Assembly (NCBI GenBank): GCA_031963445.1
Contig: JASSUH010000001.1
Location: forward strand, 1,798,001 to 1,862,000
DNA from: JASSUD01 sp031963445
GTDB taxonomy: Bacteria; Pseudomonadota; Gammaproteobacteria; Burkholderiales; Burkholderiaceae
Reading direction: 5' to 3'
DNA: 64,000 nt
A program made the translations under genes and the position numbers. The notes beneath the pieces were generated by a model. It was given only the letters and a program-made list of their open reading frames with translations, had not been told where the DNA came from and searched no databases. Shown here piece after piece: positions 36,256 through 45,996 of the stretch. Numbering within the stretch: the stretch's first letter is position 1; every line of letters starts with the position of its first letter.

Positions 36256-37330
36256 AGTCAAAATAATGCATAGTATGGGTAATAAAAATGAGAATCGAAT
36301 GATAGAAGTTAGGCCTATTTTTACTGGAGCATAGAAAAGAAAGCAAATTAATTAAATCTATATATTTTGATATTTTAAACCAATTATTGGCAAGGTTTAT
36401 GTTTTTATCAACCAATGCTCTTTCAAAGGCAATATACAATTCAGAAGATGGCTTCAGATACTGTCCTCGAAAAAGTGTTGCAATATCAGAATAAAGTAAA
36501 TCAGCTCTTGCATACTCCCAATCAATAATTGCGACAAGACGATGCCCTCCATTTTCTCTTTTATTAACTAAAATATTTTCCTTTTTAAAATCTCCATGTA
36601 CCAGCTGAAAGGGTTCATTTGCTAGACAATCTAGTAAGTTTTCATTATTATAGACAAATTGCAAAACCGCTTTACGCATTGTTGAAGATAGGCGAGACTT
36701 TAAATTGCCATCATTTAAACAATCGAGCATATAATTAACAAAAGGATGATGGCCGCTAGTTTTAGTCTCAATTGGTTTAACTGTCAAATTAGAATCGAGC
36801 ATGCCACATTGCATATACTTAAACTGGCTTATTTCTGCTAATACGTGAGCTAGTTGACTGTACAGCATAACGTCATCTTTTATCTTTAAGTTCATCATAG
36901 GCTGGCCATCACAATACTCAATTATGCTATAAGCTTGCTGATTTTTTGAATTAGGCGAAAAATGGATGACTTTGGGTATATAAGGTATGCCAGATAAATT
37001 TTTGTTAATATTATATTCTTTGATACCCGCTTGGACATCTTTATGAATCCTTAAAATAAGATTTAGCCCATTATCAAGATGAATTAAATAATTAGTATTC
37101 GAAAGACCACTATGAATTAGTTTCTGATGCGTAACCTTACTATCAGCAACGGGTTCAATAATTTTCCTGATATACTTATTAGTCAAACGAGAGAATTCAT
37201 TATTTCTTTCTAATAACATGATTTTTAGCAGTGTGTAAGAAATAAATTTAATCACATAATAATATTTTTTACAAAGAATTTTTTGATAGTCTTTAAATAA
37301 ATCTAGTAGATTAATATTGTTTGAGCACAC
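36245..37330 (-). CDS. aminoglycoside phosphotransferase (APH)-fold kinase, about 361 aa
   Basis: Kinase-like motifs of the APH/choline kinase superfamily: LVHGDFKKENILV near residue 243 (Brenner motif HGDxxxxN) and LVAIIDWEYA near 268 (Mg-binding D), plus an N-terminal lobe with LRIHKDVQAGIKEYNIN. The frame begins with GTG 37330; ATG 37219 (MLLERNN) is an alternative start. Such enzymes phosphorylate small hydroxylated molecules. In NRPS clusters they serve self-resistance (as with viomycin or capreomycin kinases) or tailoring. Co-transcribed with the exporter. The substrate is not known. Confidence 0.7.
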   Translation of the reverse strand: MCSNNINLLDLFKDYQKILCKKYYYVIKFISYTLLKIMLLERNNEFSRLTNKYIRKIIEPVADSKVTHQKLIHSGLSNTNYLIHLDNGLNLILRIHKDVQAGIKEYNINKNLSGIPYIPKVIHFSPNSKNQQAYSIIEYCDGQPMMNLKIKDDVMLYSQLAHVLAEISQFKYMQCGMLDSNLTVKPIETKTSGHHPFVNYMLDCLNDGNLKSRLSSTMRKAVLQFVYNNENLLDCLANEPFQLVHGDFKKENILVNKRENGGHRLVAIIDWEYARADLLYSDIATLFRGQYLKPSSELYIAFERALVDKNINLANNWFKISKYIDLINLLSFLCSSKNRPNFYHSILIFITHTMHYFDYEC

Positions 37331-37371
37331 ATTGACTTACTGAAAATTTATTGCAGTGGTCTCATTCAATT

Positions 37372-38488
37372 TTAAAAGTAAGACTCTAAAGTGCCACGTC
37401 TGCGAATGTCCAATGTTTCACAATGAAAAGATCCGTCATAGGGCTCAAAATGTGCGAAATTACAAGGTATTGTTTCTATTCCCCATTCTTTTAGACTTTT
37501 ATTAGTTTTTTTGTCTCGCCTCAACAATAACTCGGTTAGGAGCGATTGAAATCATATTAAGGCTTAACCAAATACTGCCAAAAAAAGTTGTACTTACACC
37601 TTCAATGAATTCAGGCTCAGGCGCTATGAAGATATCCCAAGACTTAAATATTTCTGGTAAATTAAAAGTATAATAATATTTTGGATTCACAATAAGCTTA
37701 CCAGGGGCAAGCGGAACAAATGTGGTATCAAGATGCATAGGACATTTAGCTTTCACATTATCAATACAATGAACCCTGTAAGTATCACCAAGATGGCGGC
37801 GTAACCACTCGATTCCTTTGTAATTTGTCGTATGGCTTCTTGCGACTACAATATCTTTACCAAATCTTAAAAAATCTGCCGCATCAAATACGATCTCCGA
37901 CTCATCGGTCACGCACCTTTTGCTAATATCATTTTCAATATAAAGCTCAGTCCCATACAGATCATTTTTGAGAAGAGGTTTAGGTGAAAAAATCCATTTT
38001 TCTCCATGTTCAAAATAATAGCTAAATAAATTTTTATAAGGTATAGACTCAAAATACCGAGAGCGCCAAGAGATGGGTGCTTCTATAATTTCATTGCCAA
38101 TAACCAAAAATGCATCTCTTGGGCAAGACATACTAAATCCTCTCGATTCCCAATAAGGTGTTATATACTTTTTGCTAAAGTCAAATTTTTCAGGGCGCCT
38201 AACAATAATATTTTCGGCACGTAATATTGAAATGAATTCATCTAGTTCTTTTTTAGCATTTTTGATAATTTTATTTGGGTATGGTTTTTCCGATGCTGAA
38301 AAAAATTTTTTGGCTCCTGGCGTTTTAGGTTTTATGACCGCCTTGATAGCAGGTTCATCCAATGAAGGAATTACTGCACCCTCAATCCGACCAACAATAA
38401 CTTCCTCCAACTGATTCCATTCATTATATGAGTTCACAACGGGGTCTTGCGCAGCACGATCGCCATGTTTTTTTAATATATTTTCCAT
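37372..38488 (-). CDS. arginine amidinotransferase, frameshifted at a poly-A run
   Basis: Very close to the L-arginine:glycine amidinotransferase family (vertebrate AGAT, SxtG, CyrA, AmtA): SCPRDAFLVIGNEIIEAPIS then WRSRYFE, FDAADFLRFGKDIVVARS, MHLDTTFVPL (catalytic His). ATG 38488 has a GGAGG leader; an upstream extension to 38590 is unlikely. The frame ends early at 37502 (VEARQKN, stop). If one A of the A7 run (37506-37512) is skipped, reading continues for 46 residues (SLKEWGIETIP, DGSFHCETLDIRRRGTLES) to a stop at 37372, restoring the catalytic Cys (codon 37420-37422). It is thus a recent pseudogene, a sequence error or a slippage-dependent gene. It would transfer an amidino group from Arg to an amine, giving a guanidino group. 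Confidence 0.85.
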
Positions 38489-38590
38489 TGAGCCTCCAAT
38501 ATTTCGTTCGCATTGCAAACTAAAATTGAAATAATCATCAATTGGCCAAAACAGTGACAAATATGTCCTGCTTTCGCAAGCCTTCGACAC

Positions 38591-38844
38591 GTGGTGATTA
38601 GAGAACGCTCATCATCCACCAATGATTTTTAACGATCTCACGAATTTCTCCGGCTGCTAGGCTAATGCTAACTTTATACTGCTTATTTTGGAGCAGCATA
38701 CTGGGGGGAAATACCCATAAATGCTAATCAGTGCTATTTAATAGCGTCGCTGCAGAAATCGGTTTATTTCTACCGAAATTTAAGTGTTCTGAGGTATGAC
38801 TAGAAGTGAGCGATTGTGAGCATAAGCAACTTTTGAAACTGAAT
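38591..38844. other. gene-free region upstream of the amidinotransferase
   Basis: No plausible gene. Contains the promoter side of the amidinotransferase gene and unassigned DNA between it and the first insertion-sequence remnant. Confidence 0.3.
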
Positions 38845-38970
38845 GAGTGTCCGCAAAGCAAACCCGACCAAAGTCAAAGGTGTCTATCGAGTCAATAATT
38901 GGCAAGCGTATAACGCGGGTCTAATTACGCAAGGGGCAATCCACCAGAAAACTAATAGAATTTGAAAGTA
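38844..38970 (+). mobile_element. IS5-family transposase N-terminal remnant
   Basis: A frame from ATG at 38844 reads MSVRKANPTKVKGVYRVNNW, QAYNAGLITQGAI, the typical N-terminus of an IS5-group transposase, and then stops. Only about 40 codons are left. Confidence 0.55.
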
Positions 38971-39061
38971 GATGGAATGGCAGGCCCCTCCTAAGGGAAA
39001 CTAAGTTAGGCATAAGCTGAATAGAGGTGGGAGTTGTAGCAGCGTAAAACGGAATAGAAAA

Positions 39062-39440
39062 ATGAGGGGCGCTCCTGTAACAAACGGCATCGATGTGCCA
39101 GAGTGGAAATGTTACGTACCACTACAGGAAAGGAGCACCCAGATGAATACTACTGTGGACTTGACATTGCAAAGCTCATATTTCAAGTGCATTGGGTTGA
39201 GTAAGCGGGGGGATAGTTATTTACGCACTTTGCTTGTTCATGGTGCCAGAGCGGTTTTGTTTATAAGCCGCGACAAATCCGAGTGAGTGCGCCCGCACCG
39301 CTCCTCTAGCGGTAGCGCTAGCCAACAAGATGGCACGTACAGCATGGGCTATTCTGGCGCATGGTCGAACGGTACAAAAAGAACCATGTAAGCGTGAAGC
39401 CTGCATAAATAGGAAAGAATTGGAGCCAAATAGTCATTTG
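39062..39440 (+). mobile_element. IS110-family transposase C-terminal remnant
   Basis: A frame around 39185-39285 reads GLSKRGDSYLRTLLVHGARA and then breaks. A second frame from about 39311 (ALANKMARTAWAILAHGR) is the usual C-terminus of IS110 transposases. The catalytic DEDD half is missing. The remnant is of the same family as the longer copy that follows. Confidence 0.6.
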
Positions 39441-39633
39441 CTAATAGGTTGCTTAGGTAGATGACAATATGACGGCAAGATAGGTCGGACCACGAGAACT
39501 CAAACCTGAGAAAATTCTTGAGCACTCGCAGCTCGTAAAGTAGATAAGGACGTTCTCGGCGAATTCCATTAGGGCCTGCAGGCTTTGGTCTGCTTTTCAA
39601 GGCTGATGGCATGGACTTCCGCCCCCCTCCGGG

Positions 39634-40640
39634 GTGAAACTTGTGGAACTCATACTCATTCTTAGGAGCAAAGCCATGTCTACCCTTACCATCAGCTTAG
39701 ATATCGCAAAAAGTATCTTTCAGATCCACGGCATTCATCGTCATGGTGACACGGTTATGCAGCGTAAACTGCGTCGCACTGAAATGCTGAAATTTTTCTC
39801 CAAACTTGAACCGAGCCTGATTGGCATAGAAGCTTGCCACAGCTCGCATTTTTGGGCGCGTGAATTGACTTCATTAGGACATACTGTCCGTTTGCTGCCC
39901 ACGCAATATGTAAAGCCATTTCGCGTGGGTGGTAAGAATGACGCCAATGATGCAGATCCGCAGTGACTAGACGAGATATCCACTGTGTCACGATCAAGAG
40001 TGCCGAACAGCAGTCGTTGCAGTCTGTACACCAGATGCGCACACGCCTTATTCAGGAGCGTATAGCCAAATCCAATCAAATTCGCAGTATGTTTGCTGAA
40101 GAAGGCTTTGTTTTCCCAATCGATATACCCCAATTGCGAAAAAACATCATCACGCTTATCGATGATGCCAGTGCTTACATTACTCCTTTACTCAGATGCC
40201 TCGGACGCATGTATTTGGAACAGCTCAATGTTATGCAGCAGTGGCTCGATGAACTCGACAGCGAGATGGCTCGCATCTTTAAGCAAAACGAGGTCTGTCA
40301 GCGGCTAGCCACTGTTCCTGGCATCGGCCCTGTGATTGCGACTGCGCTCGTGAGCAGTGCGGGCGATCCATCACAGTTCAAAAATGGGCGACAGTTTGCG
40401 GCATGGCTTGGACTGACACCCAGACAACAATCCAGTGGGGGGAAGACTAAACTCAGCGGCATCACCAAGCGAGAGGATAGTTACCTGCGTACCTTACTTG
40501 TGCAAGGTGCTCGTGTCGTCATGCATTTTGTTCATCGCCGTGATGACAGGCATAGCCAATGGATTAAAAAACTTATGCAGCGCCGACACGTAAACATTGC
40601 TGCAATCGCTGTTGCAAACAAGACAGCTCGTATCGCGTGA
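39634..40640 (+). mobile_element. IS110-family transposase, frameshifted
   Basis: ATG 39676 (MSTLTISLDIAKSIFQIHGI) starts a RuvC-like DEDD domain: D in ISLDIAKS, E in LIGIEACHSSHFW, D-D in GGKNDANDAD. A stop follows at 39964, where a short deletion (about 10 bp, inferred from the family consensus AICEAVTR) shifts the frame; the rest (ISC-type Tnp_IS116/110 region, QSSGGKTKLSGITKREDSY with the catalytic Ser) is in the frame starting at 39963. Without correction it is inactive. The non-coding 5' side (39440-39657) is where IS110-group elements encode their bridge RNA. Confidence 0.75.
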
Positions 40641-41018
40641 GCGTTGCTGAGATATGAAGAGAGATTTAACGTAGCATGACTGACTTATTTCACCAGAGTA
40701 CAACCTAACTTCTGTTCGATTGCGCAAGAATTGGCAAGCATGGCGAACCGGTCGGACCGGCGCTTGCAAACCCTGATATATCCGGCGGCGGCTGTATGAA
40801 GCCAGAAGGCCAATAAGGAGCAAGCGCGCAAATTTCCATCGTGGCTGATGCTGAAACAGCATACTCACAAGCCGAATGTACGGGCGCAGTCGTGATCCGC
40901 AACATGCAAGCTAATCTTGCTCATAAGCGGGAGTCTATGTACGGGTATAAGTCTGCAACCTTCCCCTCTTAAAATCATTGAAAAATCTCCTTGCAAACCG
41001 GAGAGGGGCACCATATAA
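40641..41018. other. gene-free region, IS110 3' flank
   Basis: No gene. The sequence following the IS110 frame is GC-richer than the surrounding cluster and looks like the element's 3' non-coding end; the exact right boundary cannot be fixed by eye. Confidence 0.35.
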
Positions 41019-41290
41019 GAATTTTCTTCGATGACAAAAAAGGGTATCTACCTGCAAAAACCTCGTTTTTCAGCAAGTCAGATGATGAGTATTTTGAAAC
41101 TGGCAGAAGCAGACACACTGATACCAGAGCTGTGCCGGGAACAAGGGATAAATAAGCGCGTCGCTGTTTTACAAATGGCATAGCAAATAGAGAGGGATGG
41201 ATGCGCCAATGATATCGAGACTTAAGGGACTGGAAGAAGAAAATCGTCGGCTCAAAAATAAATTTCGTGTGCTTACCACTGCACTTTTGG
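41019..41290 (+). mobile_element. IS3-family orfA remnant
   Basis: Frame pieces read PRFSASQMMSILKLAEADTL, LIPELCREQGINK, and in a shifted frame from about 41208 ISRLKGLEEENRRLKNKFRV: the classic orfA of IS3-family (IS407/IS911-like) transposases with its leucine-zipper end. Internal stops and frameshifts, orfB absent. Confidence 0.6.
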
Positions 41291-41594
41291 GCACATCTAT
41301 GCCTCTTCTAAATTTGCAGAATTTATTATCGATATATGCCAATTCTGCAATTTAAGCAAGCTTTCGGAGGCTTTCTACCTCCCTATCGTGGGGATTACAG
41401 GATTTTACTCAGGAAAGACTATTTAACCCTAAAAAGACGCTGATTTAGCATAATTGCATTCTATATCAGTAGGCAAAGGCCATTTCCTTCAATACTTAGT
41501 ACTGGATGATGCGCTGGTTAGTGCTTTGGAAAAATATTAATTTCTTCAGGTAGGCCGATCTTGACTGATAAGATAAAGCAGTTTTATATCGGCG
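41291..41594. other. gene-free end of the NRPS operon
   Basis: About 300 bp downstream of the - strand operon end. An imperfect inverted repeat (AATTTGCAGAATT at about 41311 and AATTCTGCAATTT at 41341) could form a terminator-like stem for the operon; otherwise nothing seen. Confidence 0.3.
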
Positions 41595-44500
41595 CTAATA
41601 TATGAACTTTAGGATTAAGTCTAAATAATTAGAAAGAATTTTTTTCGGTAATGAACAGCTTTCGTTTAGACCATTGAAGTCGATTGCTAGCCTTAGGCAC
41701 TTCTCTATCGGTAGTATTGTGAACTGCATGGTTACATTGAAAAAAGTTTGATCAGTACCAAACATCTCTAATATTTCAAAGTTCGTCTTACAAGATACAG
41801 AATCATAAGCATGGAAATTTGTAAAATTAAAAACAGTATCAAATTTCAAATTATTATTCTCAATAATTTTTGCATAGGGTAACTGTCTATATTTATTAAT
41901 TTTAATTTCCAAAGAAATTAATTCTTTAATCAAATTTTCAAATGGCAAAGTAGCATCTGAAACAATCAACGGTAAAACATTAAGATAAATGCTAGCAATT
42001 TTCTCTGCATCTTTATATTCTGGCCGTATATTGGACATTAACCCAGTACATAGTGATTTTTTCTTTGTTATATTATGTAATACTTTAATATGAACTGCTA
42101 ACAATACAGTTTTGATGGGAACCTGCATATTATTAGCCAATTTCTGTATCTTTTCTGTTTGTTCTTTAGTAAAAATATGCGCTACTCTACAATGATCTTT
42201 TACATTTAATTGTTCTTTCACATCCAGCAGCACAGTTGGAACTGCTTTAGATAACTCTCGCTGCCAGAATATTTTATATTCTTCTGAGTTGATCACAGCA
42301 TTTTCTTGCTTTACAAGAGCACCAAGCTCAGCATATTTTTTATTTTGAATTACTTTATTTTTATTTATTATATCTTGATAGTTTTTGAAAATTTCAGAAC
42401 AAATAATTGACACGCTCCAACCATCAAGTATCGGTTCAGTTATTGAAAATTGTATTAGATCATTGCTTATTTTATGTATATGGAATCTAAATAGTGATAA
42501 ATTAGTCCATTCAAAAGGATTCTTTTTTTCGGATTGTATGAAGCTATTTATGAAATTACTTTTATCATGAAAACTTGAAATATCATTATAAGATATTAAG
42601 TGCTTAAATCTAGGATAAATCACCATCATTGGCGTTTCAAAATTTTCGAGATCAATGCAAGCTCTCATAATACTATTATAAGTGGAGACAGTATTGATTG
42701 CTTTATTCCAAGAATTTAAATCGAATACACCTTTTATCTTGAAAGTTGTCACATAGACTCTATAACTTTCATCAGTTTGGCTTTTAAAATACAACAATTT
42801 TTGTAGCGCCGACAGAGGAAAGACGTCATCATATTTTTCATGGAATGCGCGAATGCGATCAGATCGACTTAGTAGTTCTTTAGGTTTGTAAAAAAATTCT
42901 TGTCCTTCTGATTGCTTTTTTTGATGAACAGCGCCATGCAAATCAGCAATAATAGGATGCTTCAGGATATCATTTACAGTTACATCTATCCCAAGCTCTC
43001 TTAATCTAGTAACAAGCTGTATACTTTTAATTGAATCTCCGCCAAGATTAAAGTAATTATCAGAGTAAGCAATGTCTTTGGCTACAAGCACCTCTTGCAT
43101 CGCAAGCTTAATTTTATCGATCAGCGACAGTCCTTCATAATTTATACTTTTTTCTCGAATATCAAAATCAGGAAATTTAGAAAAATTAATTTTCCCACTA
43201 GGAAAAGTTGGTATTTCTTCAAGAAAAACAAAATGATTAGGCAAGGCGCCAGATGAATATTTTTTTGCAAGGTAACGGTTAATCTCAACAGAATTAATTT
43301 GCGAATTTTTTGATATTTTAATATAAGCAATTAAAAATTCACCATCATCAACTATTCGTTTAACTACCTTGGCCAAATCAATTCCGTTATACATTTCAAG
43401 ATAGTGTTCAATCTCTTCACATTCTATCCTTATACCTCTAATTTTAATTTGTCTATCGATTCTCCCTAGATAGATGATATTGCCATCTGCATTTCTCATG
43501 ACCTTGTCACCGCTTTTATAAGCCCTTACCTTTCCTCTATCAGGTATTTTTAATTGAATAAATTTATCAGCAGTCATAGCTGGATTTTTATAATAACCAG
43601 CAGCCAAGCAAATACCTGATATGTAAAGTTGTCCTGGTATAAAGCATTCTGTAATAACATGTTCGTCATCGTCACATATAAAAACTTCGGTATTCCAAAT
43701 AGGTCTACCAATTGGAGTAATTCGATAATTTTTATTTTCTTGTACTGTATAAAATGTTACATCAATAGTCGCTTCTGTAGGGCCATAATAGTTATGCAAT
43801 ATGGCTTTAGGTAAAGACTTATTAAATTTATGTATTGTGGATGGTTTCAAAGTATCACCACTACAAACGATATGTTTCAAGGTATCATCTACTTTACGTT
43901 TTTCAAGAATATTTATAGATGCGTCCAGAAATATTGGCACAAAATGTGCAATTGTTATGTTGTGTTGATTAATTAAGTTTGCTAATCGATCTGGGTTTTT
44001 GTTGTCTCCGGTCGGTACAATGACCATTGTGGCACCGGTAAATAAGGGTAATAACAGTTCCCAGATAGATACATCGAACATCAGGGATGTCTTGTGCATT
44101 ATTACATCATGCTCAGTCACATCGAGATGATCTCTCATCCAAAGTATCCGATTTACAATAGCTTCTTCTGTAACTGCTACACCTTTGGATTTTCCTGTGG
44201 TGCCTGAAGTGTAAATTAGATATGAAATTTTTGATAATTTATCTAATGGTGCATTAGGTTCTTGCTTAATATAATCATCTTTGCGGTCGTTAAATTTAAT
44301 AACTTTCTTGTAATTTAAGGGAAAGTTATCATTAAACGTAATGATCATCTTTGGCTCGGCATTGGCTAAAATATCCTGAGTTCTTTCTAAAGAAAAATCT
44401 GATTCTATTGGCAAATAAACCGCCCCTCTTCTAAATATAGCAATCAATAATGAAATTAACTCTGGGCGCCTTGAGGTATAAACTCCAATAACATCGCCTT

Positions 44501-45989
44501 GTAATACGCCAAAATTAGTGAGCATACGTTCTGCTTGATTAGCTTGCAAGGATAATTCCTGGTAACTTATAATGATATTTTTATATTTTATTGCAACTCG
44601 GTTTGGATATGTTTTTAGCGCTTTATTAATATAGTAGGATATTGGTTTTATATCATTTTTATGGAGGGCGCATTGTTTATTAGCACAAGGCTTTGCTAAA
44701 ATATTTATTTTTTCAAAATTCTTTAGATAATTATGTGCATCAAATTGACTAAGGCTATAAGCCGTCGATAAAAAATAGTTTAAAAATATATCAATCGTAT
44801 TTTTTTGGAAATGTGAGGATGCGTACTCTAATTTTAAATTAAAACTACTTTCATTATTGTCAAATATATAAAGATTTAGGTCAAATTTCGCTGTACTATT
44901 GTTAACCAGTGCTAGTCTCATGCTAAGCGAATTATTCTCAAACATGGAAAAATCAGAGTTCTGATAAACCATCATACATTGAAAAATATGCGGCGCTAAA
45001 CCATCCGTTTCTATTTCACGAATGATCTGCCCAAAGGATGGTTTAATATTTTGTAAGGCATCACTCACCAGCGCGTTGATCTTTTTAAATATCTCAAATA
45101 ACTTTGATTCACTATTCAAGCAGGTTCTTAGTAATAATGTGTTAACAAAAGGACCAGCCAAATTATATTCATTATTATCACGGGTTGAAACAGCTGTTGC
45201 TATAGCTAATTCATTATTCCTAGAAATATGCCTAAACAAAATAAACAATGTTACAAGGAAATAAATATAGGGTCTTATTTTATTTTCTCTACAATATTTT
45301 TTGATAGCATGATACTTTGCATCACTTATTAAGCGCGTTGCTTCTGAACCAATCAATACTTTATCCGTTACTCTTGGATAATCAAGTGGTAAATAATCAT
45401 ATGTTTTGAAATTTTTTAGCTTAGATTTCCAATAAAATAGAGCTTTAGCTATCTCTTGAGATCTACTCGAATAAATTTTATATGGCAATTTATCATAAAA
45501 TTGATATTTTTCTGGTTTCGCTAATGCAGGATTATCAGCCGTTAGTATATTCCATAATGATTTTTGTAATAAATCTAATGTATACCTATCTGCAATCACG
45601 TGCGACAATGTAATCTGTATTACATAATATAATTCACTGACCACCCATATTTTAATTCTAGATAAAGGAGCGTCTAAATAAGTAATAGGTATAACCGCTT
45701 CTTTTTCTAACGCATCAGTCAATTTTTCTCTCGTAATCTTTTTTACCTCATAAGCCAAGCTCTCTGAAACAGTCTGATAATATTCATTATCTTGGCCTAA
45801 ATGTATAGTCAACCTTAGTGTAGGGTATTGATATATAACTTTCTCCAATCCCATAGATATTTTTTGGGTGCTAATATAGCCTCGAATTTCAATCATTGCA
45901 GAGATATTGTAAGCGGCATCATTCTGGTTTAGCAGGCACTTACGTAATATTTCTTCTTGAAATTTTGATAATGGATATTTATTTTTCAT
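41595..45989 (-). CDS. NRPS, C-A(Ser)-PCP-C, 1464 aa
   Basis: Domains: condensation (1-430; HHxxxDG motif reads SHVIADR near 130, keeping the second His), adenylation (about 455-935; A3 YTSGTTGKSKG near 595, A4 FDVSIWE, A5 NYYGPTEATID, A10 FPSGKINF), PCP (NYFNLGGDSIKSIQL, Ser near 981), and a final condensation domain (about 1035-1464; motif reads TEPILDG near 1187, with Glu in place of the catalytic His). The ten specificity residues read D-V-W-H-V-S-Y-I-D-K, close to the serine code DVWHLSLIDK. The trailing C domain has no module after it in cis and probably accepts a substrate from a separate A-PCP protein, such as that at 58509. Starts 7 bp after the aminotransferase gene; last gene of the operon. 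Confidence 0.9.
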   Translation of the reverse strand: MKNKYPLSKFQEEILRKCLLNQNDAAYNISAMIEIRGYISTQKISMGLEKVIYQYPTLRLTIHLGQDNEYYQTVSESLAYEVKKITREKLTDALEKEAVIPITYLDAPLSRIKIWVVSELYYVIQITLSHVIADRYTLDLLQKSLWNILTADNPALAKPEKYQFYDKLPYKIYSSRSQEIAKALFYWKSKLKNFKTYDYLPLDYPRVTDKVLIGSEATRLISDAKYHAIKKYCRENKIRPYIYFLVTLFILFRHISRNNELAIATAVSTRDNNEYNLAGPFVNTLLLRTCLNSESKLFEIFKKINALVSDALQNIKPSFGQIIREIETDGLAPHIFQCMMVYQNSDFSMFENNSLSMRLALVNNSTAKFDLNLYIFDNNESSFNLKLEYASSHFQKNTIDIFLNYFLSTAYSLSQFDAHNYLKNFEKINILAKPCANKQCALHKNDIKPISYYINKALKTYPNRVAIKYKNIIISYQELSLQANQAERMLTNFGVLQGDVIGVYTSRRPELISLLIAIFRRGAVYLPIESDFSLERTQDILANAEPKMIITFNDNFPLNYKKVIKFNDRKDDYIKQEPNAPLDKLSKISYLIYTSGTTGKSKGVAVTEEAIVNRILWMRDHLDVTEHDVIMHKTSLMFDVSIWELLLPLFTGATMVIVPTGDNKNPDRLANLINQHNITIAHFVPIFLDASINILEKRKVDDTLKHIVCSGDTLKPSTIHKFNKSLPKAILHNYYGPTEATIDVTFYTVQENKNYRITPIGRPIWNTEVFICDDDEHVITECFIPGQLYISGICLAAGYYKNPAMTADKFIQLKIPDRGKVRAYKSGDKVMRNADGNIIYLGRIDRQIKIRGIRIECEEIEHYLEMYNGIDLAKVVKRIVDDGEFLIAYIKISKNSQINSVEINRYLAKKYSSGALPNHFVFLEEIPTFPSGKINFSKFPDFDIREKSINYEGLSLIDKIKLAMQEVLVAKDIAYSDNYFNLGGDSIKSIQLVTRLRELGIDVTVNDILKHPIIADLHGAVHQKKQSEGQEFFYKPKELLSRSDRIRAFHEKYDDVFPLSALQKLLYFKSQTDESYRVYVTTFKIKGVFDLNSWNKAINTVSTYNSIMRACIDLENFETPMMVIYPRFKHLISYNDISSFHDKSNFINSFIQSEKKNPFEWTNLSLFRFHIHKISNDLIQFSITEPILDGWSVSIICSEIFKNYQDIINKNKVIQNKKYAELGALVKQENAVINSEEYKIFWQRELSKAVPTVLLDVKEQLNVKDHCRVAHIFTKEQTEKIQKLANNMQVPIKTVLLAVHIKVLHNITKKKSLCTGLMSNIRPEYKDAEKIASIYLNVLPLIVSDATLPFENLIKELISLEIKINKYRQLPYAKIIENNNLKFDTVFNFTNFHAYDSVSCKTNFEILEMFGTDQTFFNVTMQFTILPIEKCLRLAIDFNGLNESCSLPKKILSNYLDLILKFIY

Positions 45990-45996
45990 TAGTTAT

